Positions 17,020-25,191 of a stretch of 59,156 nucleotides of DNA are shown here, piece after piece (position 1 is the stretch's first letter; every line of letters begins with the position of its first letter). Where the stretch lies: assembly GCA_029820295.1 (NCBI GenBank), contig JALGVA010000008.1, forward strand, positions 1-59,156, read 5' to 3'. The DNA is from Candidatus Zipacnadia bacterium (GTDB lineage Bacteria; Armatimonadota; Zipacnadia; Zipacnadales; UBA5352). Under the pieces are notes generated by a model, which ran no database searches, had not been told where the DNA came from, and saw only the letters and a program-made list of their open reading frames with translations. Position numbers and translations under genes: made by a program.

Positions 17020-18360
17020 TCAGCGGTGTGCACAGCGCTGCGGCATGTCGGCGACGAAACGGTCGCCGCGCAACGTGGTGGCGCGGTAGCGGCAGGCGCC
17101 GTCGTGGCCCTGCAGGAACTGCTCCGAGCGGGAGCGCCGTGCGAGCGCCAGGGCGAGGCCGGCGGCGATCATGTTGCCGGCGAACAGCGCCGGATTGCGG
17201 GCACACTCGCCGCCCGCGGGCGCGGCCAGCGCCGCGGGCGGGTAGCGGCAGGCCACGCAGGCGGGGCCACCGCCGGCCAGGAAGGCCTCGGCGCCGTCGA
17301 GGCTGCTGCCGGCACACACCAGCGGCCCGGCGCCGTCGGGCAGCGCCCGCTGGGCCAGCAGGCGCGAGTGCACCGAGTCGGTGACCGCATAGGACACGTC
17401 CGCCGCGGGCAGGCGCGTCCCCTCCTCCACCATGCGCGCGATTGCCTCGACTTCGAGCGCGTCACAGCTCGCGAGCAGCTCGCGTTGCAGGGCGTCGACC
17501 TTGGTCCGGCCCTGCCAGGACTGCAGCAGCAGGTTGTGCGCGGCGACGGCGTCGCCGTCCACGAGGGTCAGGCGATCGCCCGTGCGCGCGGCGGGCCCGA
17601 TGGCCATGAGCGCCAGGATGGAGCCGATCCCCCCGGCCCCCACGCACAGCGAGGAGGTCGCGCCCCGGGCGGGGGCGTCGGGCAGCAGCAGCGTACACAC
17701 ATCATCGGGCGGGCGCTCCTTCACGCCGGGCAGGCCGGCGCCCGCGAGCAGCCGGGCCTCGTGCAGCAGCACTCCGGCGGCGATGAGCGAGGCATCGAGG
17801 GCGCACGGATCGCCACCGCCCTCGCCTGCGAGGACGCCGACCATGGCCTCGACCTGGGCCTCAGCCTGCCCGGGATCGGGGATGACGATGGCGCAGCCGC
17901 GCGGGCCGGTGGCGACGACGCGCACATGGCGGCGGTCGATCGCGCCCGACTCCACGGCCTGGTAGATCAGCTCGACAACGGCCGGCTCCTCGAGCGGCGC
18001 CACGAGGAAGGGCAGCCCGCGTACGCCCGCGCGCCGGATGAGGGTGAGCAGCGCGCCCTGCTCAGTGGGCAGAGGCGCGGGCGTGATGCGCGCGTCGGCG
18101 AACCAGCGGGGGACCACCTCGCCGGCGAAGGCCGCCGCGGGGCCGTGCGCGCGAGCGGCGGCGGGCGGGAGCAGATAGCTCGCCCAGTCGCCCCGCCCCC
18201 GTGCGTCGCGTTCGAGCAGCAGGCCGGGGCAGCCGATCGCCGCCAGGCCGGCGGCCACCAGCCGGCCCACGGGGCAGTCCACCAGCACGCCGTGGACGCC
18301 CTGCGCGCGGCGCAGGTCATAGGCCTCGGTCTCGCGCGTGCGATCAACGATCACGGTCAT
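17020..18360 (-). CDS. E1-like ThiF-family adenylyltransferase (second E1, E1-2)
   Basis: E1-like enzymes adenylate the C-terminal glycine of a ubiquitin-like protein. Residues 236-400 are a ThiF/MoeB Rossmann domain with nucleotide loop CVGAGGIGS (241-247), acidic LVDGD (D268, D270), N276/Q280, K287 and DSVHSR (D328, R333). CVAC (368-371) is half of a zinc site; C386 (GGECARN) is a candidate thioester cysteine. Residues 1-225 are an extra N-terminal domain that I do not recognise. ATG 18360 has GGAGGCGATC upstream and overlaps the JAMM gene end by 17 bases. It sits in the distal module with a GG-tailed ubiquitin-like protein, an E2-like protein and a JAMM peptidase. Confidence 0.83.
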   Translation of the reverse strand: MTVIVDRTRETEAYDLRRAQGVHGVLVDCPVGRLVAAGLAAIGCPGLLLERDARGRGDWASYLLPPAAARAHGPAAAFAGEVVPRWFADARITPAPLPTEQGALLTLIRRAGVRGLPFLVAPLEEPAVVELIYQAVESGAIDRRHVRVVATGPRGCAIVIPDPGQAEAQVEAMVGVLAGEGGGDPCALDASLIAAGVLLHEARLLAGAGLPGVKERPPDDVCTLLLPDAPARGATSSLCVGAGGIGSILALMAIGPAARTGDRLTLVDGDAVAAHNLLLQSWQGRTKVDALQRELLASCDALEVEAIARMVEEGTRLPAADVSYAVTDSVHSRLLAQRALPDGAGPLVCAGSSLDGAEAFLAGGGPACVACRYPPAALAAPAGGECARNPALFAGNMIAAGLALALARRSRSEQFLQGHDGACRYRATTLRGDRFVADMPQRCAHR

Positions 18361-19474
18361 GATGATCGCCTCCCTCAACGACCGCGTGCACGCCCGGCGG
18401 AGCGGCCAGTGCCGCAACGTCTTCGGTCAGCGCCCGCAGTTCATCGAGCGCACTCGCCACGCGGTCGTCGCCGCCATCGACGGCGCTCTCGAGCACATCG
18501 AGCCACCTGGTGAGCCGGTCGCCGACATCATCCGGCGCCTGCCGCACGGTGACCGCGCGGACGGGCGTGCGTGTCGCGGGCTGCGCGTGCCGGTTGGAGT
18601 GGCGCCACCAGGTGGTGCGCTTCGGTGTCCGCGCCGCAGAGGAGTGGCAGTAGCGCTGGACCTTCTCGTCCAGCTCCGCCGCCCAGGCCTCGGCGTCGAA
18701 GACCCGCCCCAGGTAGTGCGGGGCGAAGTTGTCGGTGACGCTCAGCTCGAGCGGATGCAGCGAGCGCTCGACCTGTTTGCCGCACTCCCGGCACACTTCG
18801 GTGCGTAGCACCTTGCCGTGCAGGTTGCCGTCGCTGCCGGTCACGGCCACGAACACTTCGGCGACGCCGCGCAGCGATTCCAGCTCGCCCCCGGAGATGA
18901 CCAGGCGCGTGCCGGGCTCGACCGCCAGTTCGAAGCGCCGGCCCGCCGCGCGCAGCCGCATGTGCTCTCCGGCCCGCAGGGCGACCGGCTCGGGATGGTG
19001 CACCGGCTCGAAGAGCATGACGCCCGATGCCAGGTCGCGGGCGAGGGCCCCGAGCAGGTTGATGTCGGTGCCGCTGAGGAAGAAGCGCGGTGGGACGCGG
19101 TCGGCGCGCTGCTGGACCGAGGACGGGTGGTGGTGCACCTGGCAGAGCATGCGCAGGCTGGCCGCCGCGGCGTCGCGCGCGATCTCGTCGATCCCCAGGG
19201 GCAGCGTCTGGCACAGCGCCCTGCTGGCGAGCTGGCGGCCGCAGGCGAAGTAGCACACGCGCCGGGTGGCGGGATCGCCGACACCGTGCAGGGCGACCTC
19301 GCAGCCCCCATGCTGTTCGCCCCACTCGACGGTGGCGTGCCACTGCAGGTGCGCCAGGGGCGAGAGTTCGTAGCGGATCGGCTCCTCGCTGGCCACGGCG
19401 TCGAGGCGCCCGGCGCCGCTGCCCCGCGTCCAGCCGGACTGCACGCCATCGCTGTACGCCCGGGTCACGTTCAT
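18344..19474 (-). CDS. JAMM/JAB-type metallopeptidase-like protein (JAB-2)
   Basis: JAMM peptidases trim or remove ubiquitin-like proteins. The zinc motif is visible as QVHHHPSS (H114, H116, P117) followed by LSGTDINLL (S134, D137), spaced as in the family; E59 in GCEVALHG is the likely catalytic glutamate. Residues 228-276 include CRECG and a later cysteine that may bind zinc. The C-terminus (about 280-376) is Arg-rich and then helical. The start ATG 19474 has GGAGGTGG nine bases upstream. It lies between an E2-like and an E1-like gene, which supports a deconjugating or precursor-processing role. Identification rests on motif spacing and context. Confidence 0.72.
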   Translation of the reverse strand: MNVTRAYSDGVQSGWTRGSGAGRLDAVASEEPIRYELSPLAHLQWHATVEWGEQHGGCEVALHGVGDPATRRVCYFACGRQLASRALCQTLPLGIDEIARDAAAASLRMLCQVHHHPSSVQQRADRVPPRFFLSGTDINLLGALARDLASGVMLFEPVHHPEPVALRAGEHMRLRAAGRRFELAVEPGTRLVISGGELESLRGVAEVFVAVTGSDGNLHGKVLRTEVCRECGKQVERSLHPLELSVTDNFAPHYLGRVFDAEAWAAELDEKVQRYCHSSAARTPKRTTWWRHSNRHAQPATRTPVRAVTVRQAPDDVGDRLTRWLDVLESAVDGGDDRVASALDELRALTEDVAALAAPPGVHAVVEGGDHHDRDR

Positions 19475-19496
19475 GGCGTGACCACCTCCATGCGGA

Positions 19497-20657
19497 TCAC
19501 AGTTTCACGGTCTTGCGGCCGCGCTCGGAGTTCACCCACGGGATGATCATCAGTCCCTGGCGCTTCGCCGCCCAGCGGGTGGTGCGGGGCGCGTGACTCT
19601 CCGCCAGCTTGCGGTACGGGTTGGCGCGGGTCCGGGAGCCCTGGCCCCCGAGCAGCACCTGTACACCGCGCTCGAGCGCCTTGATGATCATCGCCGCGGG
19701 CGACAGGTCCTCGTCGCAGAAGATCATCTCGACGTGCCCGGCGGAGCACAGCTCCCGGCCCATCTCGGAGACGAAGGGGTGGATGATGTCGCTCGCCGAG
19801 GGCATCGCGACCCGCGTGTGCAGGCGCGTCGCTCCGGGGGAGAGCACGAAGTCCCGCAGGGTCCGCGGCCCCGCGTAGAGTGAGAACGTGCCCGGCGGGA
19901 AGGCGTACCAGCGCTTCCACGCATCCTGTTGGGCGAAGCCCGGGAAGCTCATGGCGAAGCTCATCACCGACTCGTGCGTGTCCCAGGTGATGCGCAGCGG
20001 CGGGTCGTCGAACACGGTCACCTCGCGCTCCGCCGCCTCCGCCAGGAGCGTGCGGAAGCGCTCCAGCGGCCGGGGGTCGAGCGCGAAGGCGGCTGCGTGG
20101 GGGCGCAGGTGCTCGCGCACCGCCGCCGCGGCGCGCTCCTGCACGACGCACCACCAGCGGTCCACGGGAATAGGCGCGATGGGCTCGTAGCTCTGCCCGT
20201 GCGCAGTGATGCGGCCCTCGGCCTGGGGCACGAGGGCGTAGGCGCGCCGGAACCACAGCAGCAACTGATCGGGGACGAGCCGCGCTGCGTCGCAGGCCGA
20301 CAGCTCATCATGCGCGCGCTCGATGAGCTGCTGCGACCGCGTCTCGTAGGGCAGCCCCTGCTCACGCGAACGGCGCCACTGATGCGCCACATCCTCGGCC
20401 AGTGCCGCGGCAAAGGCCAACTCGTCCCCGTCGCCCGCCTGTTCGCTCATCAGCGCGCGCACCTGGTCATCGACCAGGGCTGCGACCGGGAAGGTCTGAG
20501 CGTGGCCGAACTCGATGGTGCCTTCCGGGGCGTCCACCAGCCGGAAGGTGGGCGCTCCGGGGGCACTGCCCGGCTCGCTCGGCAGGTACACGGTGCCGCC
20601 GAGGAGCAGGGCGGCGTAGCGCAGCAGCACGGCCGGGCACTCAGCCATGCCCCTCAC
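19497..20657 (-). CDS. E2/UBC-like protein with long N-terminal extension (E2-2)
   Basis: The C-terminal third looks like a ubiquitin-conjugating fold. A strand segment (PLRITWDTHESVMSFAMSFP) leads to IIHPFVSEMGRELC, which matches the E2 pattern HPN...G.xC with H293-P294 and a candidate thioester cysteine C304, 11 residues later as in E2s. DLSPAAMIIKALERGV then replaces the W.P...I..VL helix, and RANPYRKLAES the N..A terminal helix. Residues 1-210 are an extension of unknown fold. GTG 20657 overlaps the previous stop (GTGA); ATG 20648 is an alternative. The E2 reading is mine from motif order and needs profile confirmation, but it fits the Ubl-E2-JAMM-E1 order. Confidence 0.6.
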   Translation of the reverse strand: MRGMAECPAVLLRYAALLLGGTVYLPSEPGSAPGAPTFRLVDAPEGTIEFGHAQTFPVAALVDDQVRALMSEQAGDGDELAFAAALAEDVAHQWRRSREQGLPYETRSQQLIERAHDELSACDAARLVPDQLLLWFRRAYALVPQAEGRITAHGQSYEPIAPIPVDRWWCVVQERAAAAVREHLRPHAAAFALDPRPLERFRTLLAEAAEREVTVFDDPPLRITWDTHESVMSFAMSFPGFAQQDAWKRWYAFPPGTFSLYAGPRTLRDFVLSPGATRLHTRVAMPSASDIIHPFVSEMGRELCSAGHVEMIFCDEDLSPAAMIIKALERGVQVLLGGQGSRTRANPYRKLAESHAPRTTRWAAKRQGLMIIPWVNSERGRKTVKL

Positions 20658-21109
20658 ACTCCGCCGCCGCCGGCGTAGACCTGCGCGAAGCTGATGTGCA
20701 GGCTCTGATCGTGGGCCTCACCGTCGGAGATGCGCACGGGCGTGCTGGGGGCGATGAAGTCGGCGTCCTCGGGGCCGCGGCGGAGCATCATGGAGTAGCC
20801 GGCGTTGTCCGCCTGCGGGAGCCAGCCGCGCACCTGGTTGATGAAGGTGCGGCGGCGCGCGACCTCGGCCGGGTCATCGTCGCCGCCGTCGGGGTCATGC
20901 TCCATGGCCAGGCGCAGCAGGCCGCCCATGTCGAGGTCGCGCCCCGCGACCAGGCTGCGGGGAAGGGTGAAGACCTGGTGGTCGCCGGCCGGGCCGGCGA
21001 CGGTGATGGCGATGGCGGGCTCGCGTGGGGCGAGCGCGCCTCCCGGCAGGGCGGGTGCGTCCTCGTCGGGATGGTCGGTGATCTCGCGGATGAGCAGTCC
21101 TCCGTCCAT
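20654..21109 (-). CDS. Ubiquitin-like protein with GGGGV tail (UBL-1)
   Basis: This 151-residue protein ends in a beta-grasp domain. Strands AIAITVAGP and HQVFTLPRS are followed by a helix (MGGLLRLAMEH), an acidic insertion and a second helix, then GYSMMLRR. The last strand SLHISFAQVYAGG parallels ubiquitin's STLHLVLRLRGG. The final residues G147-G150, V151 mean that a JAMM peptidase could trim the GGV to expose a diglycine. The first 30 residues are probably a flexible tail. GAGGAGGCG is eight bases before ATG 21109. It is followed directly by E2-like, JAMM and E1-like genes, so it is the probable conjugated modifier of the distal module. Confidence 0.72.
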   Translation of the reverse strand: MDGGLLIREITDHPDEDAPALPGGALAPREPAIAITVAGPAGDHQVFTLPRSLVAGRDLDMGGLLRLAMEHDPDGGDDDPAEVARRRTFINQVRGWLPQADNAGYSMMLRRGPEDADFIAPSTPVRISDGEAHDQSLHISFAQVYAGGGGV

Positions 21110-21157
21110 GATTGCGCCTCCTCACATCTTACTGGTTGCGTCACAGCGAACGAACGG

Positions 21158-22297
21158 TCAACCGGCATCGTCCCCGGGGCTCCAACGCGGCCCCAGGTAC
21201 CAGGTGTCGAGATGCTCGCGGGCGGCGCGGCCGCTGGCGACGAGCACGCGCAGCACGCCCTCGACCCCGAGGGTGCGCTCCGCGCACAGCGCCAGTGCCT
21301 CGTCGAGCACCTCCACGGCCACCGCGGGCATGGGCGTGGCGCGGTGGTCGGCGGCCCACTGCAGCAGCACGTCGGTCACGCGCTCGTCGATGGCGACGCC
21401 GCACCGCCGCTGCAGGTCCTGCGCCTGCGCCGCGACCATGGCGCGCAGAGCGGCGTCGCCGGGCCGCTGGATGCGAACCGCGGGCTCCAGGCAGCCGATC
21501 GCGTCGGGCTGCGACTGCAGCGTCACGAACTGCTCGGGCGTGAGCCGCACGACGACGCGCAGGGCGGCGAGCAGGTCGGCGGGCAGCATCCTGCCCGCCC
21601 ACTCGGTGCCGCCGCTGCGCAGCAGCAGGATGTCGCCCCGGGCGGCCAGGTCCGGGAACTCCAGGCGGCCGATGTCCCGCGCCAGCGTAGCCGCCTCCAG
21701 CTCGATGATGCGCACGCCCGCCAGGGGCGACGGTGGCGGCGGGTAGTCGCCCTCCCCGGCGAGCGCGTTGGCGAGACACAGCGCGGTCGAGCGCCGGCCC
21801 GAGCGCGGCGCGCCCACCAGCGCGATGTGCGGATGGCGCCGCCGCGCCAGGCGCACCATCAGGGCCTCGACCTCGGCCCGCCGGCCCACGACCGGGTGCG
21901 GCGCGGCGGCCACCAGGTCACGCGGCCCATCAGACGCCGGAGGTCCGGGGTCGTCAGGCTCCGTCTCGCGGTCGTGCTGCCGCCGGAGGACGCGGCTCAG
22001 ACGGTAGTCGGCGAGTGCCGCCGCCACCAGGTCGAGGGGCGTGATCGGGCCACGCGCGTGGGCCGCGGCGGCGGCCAGCAGCGCCTGCTCGGCCGCCACC
22101 GCGGAATCGTGCATGCGCACCGAGTCGTCGGGGAGCACCTCCACCAGGGCTTGTCCTCCCCGCCTGGCGGCCGCGCGCAGCTCGGGCGTGATCGGCTGCC
22201 CCGCCGCCTCGAGCACGGCCAGCACATAGACCTCATCCTCGCGGCCACGGGCCTCCTCCAGCACCCGCGCGGCCTCCGGGCTCACCTGCGCTTCCAC
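21158..22297 (-). CDS. ClpA/B-like protein with degenerate Walker A
   Basis: Residues 1-110 resemble a Clp N-domain (paired helical repeats, with AEQALLAAAAAH and PLDLVAAALADYRLSRVL). Residues 135-340 follow the ClpA/B/C D1 ATPase: HPVVGRRAEVEALMVRLARR, nucleotide loop GAPRSGRRS where GxPGxGKT is expected, and the small-domain line AIDERVTDVLL...MPAVAVEVLDEAL matching LPDKAIDLIDEA. The lysine of Walker A is replaced, and there is no second ATPase domain, so it is probably not an active ATPase and may be an adaptor or partner. GGAGGTGA lies just before GTG 22297; GTG 22306 is an alternative start. It follows the AAA gene after an 18-base gap. Confidence 0.7.
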   Translation of the reverse strand: MEAQVSPEAARVLEEARGREDEVYVLAVLEAAGQPITPELRAAARRGGQALVEVLPDDSVRMHDSAVAAEQALLAAAAAHARGPITPLDLVAAALADYRLSRVLRRQHDRETEPDDPGPPASDGPRDLVAAAPHPVVGRRAEVEALMVRLARRRHPHIALVGAPRSGRRSTALCLANALAGEGDYPPPPSPLAGVRIIELEAATLARDIGRLEFPDLAARGDILLLRSGGTEWAGRMLPADLLAALRVVVRLTPEQFVTLQSQPDAIGCLEPAVRIQRPGDAALRAMVAAQAQDLQRRCGVAIDERVTDVLLQWAADHRATPMPAVAVEVLDEALALCAERTLGVEGVLRVLVASGRAAREHLDTWYLGPRWSPGDDAG

Positions 22298-22315
22298 CTC
22301 AGTCACCTCCCTGCG

Positions 22316-23488
22316 CTACACCGGCACGACCACGCCGTCCAACTCCGCCTGAGCCTGGGTCTCCAGGGCCGGCTCGAACGCCGGCCGCAGTTGCAGGTCG
22401 GCCGCGGCCCCCGACAGCGCGGGAACGATCATGCCCACATCGCCGCTGTGCGCATGGGCGACGATGCGCTCGGCGAGCTGGCCGAACACCTGCGTGTACG
22501 CCGCGCGCGCGTGCGCCTGCTCGATCGGCTCGGGGTCGGCCAGCAGGTGCGCGCGGTTGAGCACTTCGCTGACCATCGACGGCGTGAGGCAGTCGGCGAG
22601 CGTGATCTCGCAGGCGATGTTGCCGCGCCGCCCGCGCGCCAGCGTGGTGGGCGCGACCAGCACCTCGCCCAGCCACCGGGTCACGTCCTCCCCGGCGAAC
22701 TCGTAGCGCGGCGCATGAGCGGCGATGACCGCCGGCACCAGCTCCATGTCGAGGGTGCCGAAGGTGATCACCCCGCGCAGACGATGCGAGGTCAGCGCCG
22801 GGTCGAACCACGGGCTGCCATAGTTCGTAATCACCAGCACCGTGCAGGCGAGCGCCGGGTCCTTCTTGAGCTTGTCGAGCACGGCCAGCAGCGCGCTGGT
22901 GGTGCCCGCGACCGTACCGCCGCATGACTGTCGCTCCGTGAACTGGCGCGACTGCATGAGCTGCTCGGAGTCATCGAGGAGCACGAGCACCGGGTGTCCC
23001 GCACGGCCGAACTCGAGCACCGTCTCGCCCATCTCGCGTACCATGTGCTCGCTCTGGCCGTAGTACCAGCGCCGGAAGTGGCCCGGCTCGTAAGACAGGA
23101 AGACCAGCCGGCCCTCGGAGCGCCGCGCGATTTCGTTCACCGCGTACTCCGCGGCTGAGGTCTTGCCGCTGCCGGTGGGGCCGCTGACGATGACCAGCAC
23201 CGGGTCGACGGCTGGGGTGAGCGTGGGCCTGACTATCAGCCGCTCGATCTGATCGCACTGCTCCTCGCTCATCACGACCTGGAAGTCCGACTCGGGATAG
23301 GGGGTGGTGATGCTCGGACCCGAGCGGGCGTCGGAGACGGCGATCGCGATCCGATGCCGGCTCGATCCCACCACTTGATTTCCGGGGCGCGCCTGGCCGT
23401 ACACGCCGGCCGTGCAGTACCAGGTGCTGGGCCTGTCACCGGGTGTGACGGACTCGTCCACGTGCAGTGTCCTGGTCAACTGGCTCAC
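22316..23488 (-). CDS. AAA ATPase of proteasomal/CDC48-like type
   Basis: Probable unfoldase or remodelling ATPase. The AAA module begins near residue 95. It has Walker A GPTGSGKT (103-110), an aromatic pore-loop-like segment HFRRWYYGQSEHMVREM (YVGESE in proteasomal ATPases), Walker B VLVLLDDSEQL (DD in place of DE), a LLAVLDKL helix, sensor 1 VLVITN (218-222), and DPALTSHRLRG where DPALxRPGRFDR carries the arginine fingers. Residues 1-75 are strand-rich and unassigned. The C-terminus VVVPV is not an HbYX proteasome-docking motif. A GTG start is assumed at 23488. The preceding gene may carry the missing N-terminal coiled-coil/OB part. No 20S proteasome genes are in the window. Confidence 0.78.
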   Translation of the reverse strand: MSQLTRTLHVDESVTPGDRPSTWYCTAGVYGQARPGNQVVGSSRHRIAIAVSDARSGPSITTPYPESDFQVVMSEEQCDQIERLIVRPTLTPAVDPVLVIVSGPTGSGKTSAAEYAVNEIARRSEGRLVFLSYEPGHFRRWYYGQSEHMVREMGETVLEFGRAGHPVLVLLDDSEQLMQSRQFTERQSCGGTVAGTTSALLAVLDKLKKDPALACTVLVITNYGSPWFDPALTSHRLRGVITFGTLDMELVPAVIAAHAPRYEFAGEDVTRWLGEVLVAPTTLARGRRGNIACEITLADCLTPSMVSEVLNRAHLLADPEPIEQAHARAAYTQVFGQLAERIVAHAHSGDVGMIVPALSGAAADLQLRPAFEPALETQAQAELDGVVVPV

Positions 23489-23512
23489 TCCTTCAGGGCT
23501 GTGCCTGTCGCG

Positions 23513-24073
23513 TCAGCTCGCGTCCGCCTCCAGCGCGAGCGGGATCTGCTGTGCCTCCGGACGGGCGTCGTCGGGGCCGTCATCGACGCTCACCACGCGC
23601 CCCACGTCGGGGCCGATAACGAGCAGGAACAGCTCCGGGTACTCGTCCAGCCAGTACACATCCACGATCACGCCGCCACCGCTGTCGAGCGCGGCCAGCG
23701 CCGGCCCGCGCTCCTCGAACTCCTCCGGGCACAGCAGCGGGGGCTCGCCACCCTCGGGCGGCATCACCCCGACGCGCTGGTAGGCCCCGTTGCCCAGACT
23801 CACCACGTAGTGCCGGTCGTCGATACAGGCGAGAACCGGCAGGAGGCTGTTGGGACCGCCCTCGATGGCCTCGATCAGCTCCTGGCGTGCCCGCACTTCC
23901 TGCTCGAGGGCCTGGTGCGCGCCGCGGGCGGCGTCGGCGATGATCAGCGAGTCCTGCGGCTCCTGCAGCATGCTCCGCAGTCGCTCCCACGCGGCCGGCG
24001 CATCCTCGTCGCTCGCGGCTGTGTACTCGGCCAGTGCGCGGCCGATGGCGAGCTGATGGTCCGGTGATGACAT
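23513..24073 (-). CDS. Helical plus OB-like protein, possible ATPase N-terminal subunit
   Basis: 186 residues with no certain family. Residues 1-72 are helical, with a coiled-coil-like stretch (GAHQALEQEVRARQELIEAI). Residues 76-105 (LLPVLACIDDRHYVVSLGN then AYQRVGVMP) have the strand pattern of the OB domain that follows the coiled coil in proteasomal ATPases (ARC/Mpa/PAN). A second strand group spans 132-165. The gene for an AAA module that lacks such an N-part follows 24 bases later, so the two may be a split unfoldase. The start overlaps the JAMM stop; GTG 24076 directly precedes ATG 24073. The OB reading is inference. Confidence 0.55.
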   Translation of the reverse strand: MSSPDHQLAIGRALAEYTAASDEDAPAAWERLRSMLQEPQDSLIIADAARGAHQALEQEVRARQELIEAIEGGPNSLLPVLACIDDRHYVVSLGNGAYQRVGVMPPEGGEPPLLCPEEFEERGPALAALDSGGGVIVDVYWLDEYPELFLLVIGPDVGRVVSVDDGPDDARPEAQQIPLALEADAS

Positions 24074-25155
24074 CACGAGACGCTCCCTTCGTGTACGCGT
24101 TCATGGCGCACGTCGTGCTCGCCGTCGGCGAGGCGGGCGGGGGCGGCGAGCGCGTCATCCGCGATGATCCAGAACCCGCGATCGGACTCGATCCGCCCGA
24201 AGCGCGCGCTGTAGCCCCACGGCGTAATCGGCACCGGCTCGCCGGCTTCGCTCGGCAGCGAGGCGATGATGGTCGCCTGATGGACGTGCGGCAGCCCGCG
24301 TCTGAATTGCGCCAGGTCCACCGCCGACGGGATCGTGAGGCCCCAGCGCAGCTCATCCTCGTCGTCACCGGCCTCCGGATCGATGACCGCGGGATGCGAG
24401 TGGCAGATCGCGGCCACCGGCCGGCCACTGGCCTCGCCCTGCGCCCCGGCGCCCACGTGCACCGAGTGGCTCGTGGCCGTGCCGTCGAGCGGGCTGACCG
24501 CGTCGTAGAGCACGTAGGGCAGCAGGCCGCTGTCGGTAGGGGTGATGGCCAGCTCGCCGTGCAGCGCGGCCATGCGCTCGTTCTCCAGATCCTCCGTCAG
24601 GTAGTCGAGCAGGTGCTGCAGCGCTGAGGCGGCGAACACCCGCGCGATGGCGCCGGTGGGCTTGCCGACGATCGCGCCCTCGGACAGCGCGATCGGGCGC
24701 ACCGGCGGCGCCATCATGGCGTGCCGCCAGGCGGAGGGACGCTCGCCGATGACGCGAATGCCCGCCGTCGCCACGTCCTCGCGGGCGAGATCGGTGCAGA
24801 CCAGGCGGTAGTCGGCCAGCTCGCTGTCGGACCGCCCGTACGTCTGCACCACCTCGGCCCACACGTCATTGATCGCGCTGGTGACCAGCTCGCAGTCGCG
24901 GTTGATAACGCCCAGGGCCGTCTCCGGGCGATCTTCGATGTAGACCGCGAAGGCGATGACCTCATCGTCACCCCGGACCATGGCGGGCTCGACCCGCGCC
25001 CGCAGCTCGCCGGTGGCGCCGTGGTTCAGCGTGTAGGCCAGCACGAGGTACTCCACGATCGGGGTCATGGACTGCGCCGGGAAGTAGCCGATGAAGCGGC
25101 TCCCATCCTCGCGGCTCGTCAGTTGTATCTCGACCTCCATGGTCTTCACCGCCAT
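24073..25155 (-). CDS. JAMM/JAB-type metallopeptidase (JAB-1)
   Basis: Residues 170-310 form a JAMM domain: catalytic glutamate in HGELAITP (E201), zinc ligands in AAICHSHPA (H252, H254) and IPSAVDLAQF (S277, D280). The spacing is right for Rpn11/AMSH-type deubiquitinating or Ubl-processing peptidases. Residues 1-110 are a separate strand/helix domain (MEVEIQLTSREDGSRF and so on) that could be a substrate-binding or beta-grasp-like module; I cannot name it. The length is 360 residues; ATG 25155 or ATG 25140 could be the start. It follows the ubiquitin-like gene UBL-2 after a 77-base gap containing a strong hairpin, and it overlaps the OB-like gene. Confidence 0.8.
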   Translation of the reverse strand: MAVKTMEVEIQLTSREDGSRFIGYFPAQSMTPIVEYLVLAYTLNHGATGELRARVEPAMVRGDDEVIAFAVYIEDRPETALGVINRDCELVTSAINDVWAEVVQTYGRSDSELADYRLVCTDLAREDVATAGIRVIGERPSAWRHAMMAPPVRPIALSEGAIVGKPTGAIARVFAASALQHLLDYLTEDLENERMAALHGELAITPTDSGLLPYVLYDAVSPLDGTATSHSVHVGAGAQGEASGRPVAAICHSHPAVIDPEAGDDEDELRWGLTIPSAVDLAQFRRGLPHVHQATIIASLPSEAGEPVPITPWGYSARFGRIESDRGFWIIADDALAAPARLADGEHDVRHERVHEGSVS

Positions 25156-25191
25156 CCTTCGGGCTGGTTGCGCTCGCAGGCCCGCCGTCTG

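Noticed and set aside
20402-22927. 841-codon plus-strand open frame across the ubiquitin-like operon
   Set aside because: Low-complexity antisense translation; the minus-strand genes have domains and ribosome binding sites.
22316-23488. Typical proteasome-activating ATPase docking a 20S core
   Set aside because: C-terminus VVVPV is not HbYX and no 20S alpha/beta genes are in the window, so docking is not claimed.
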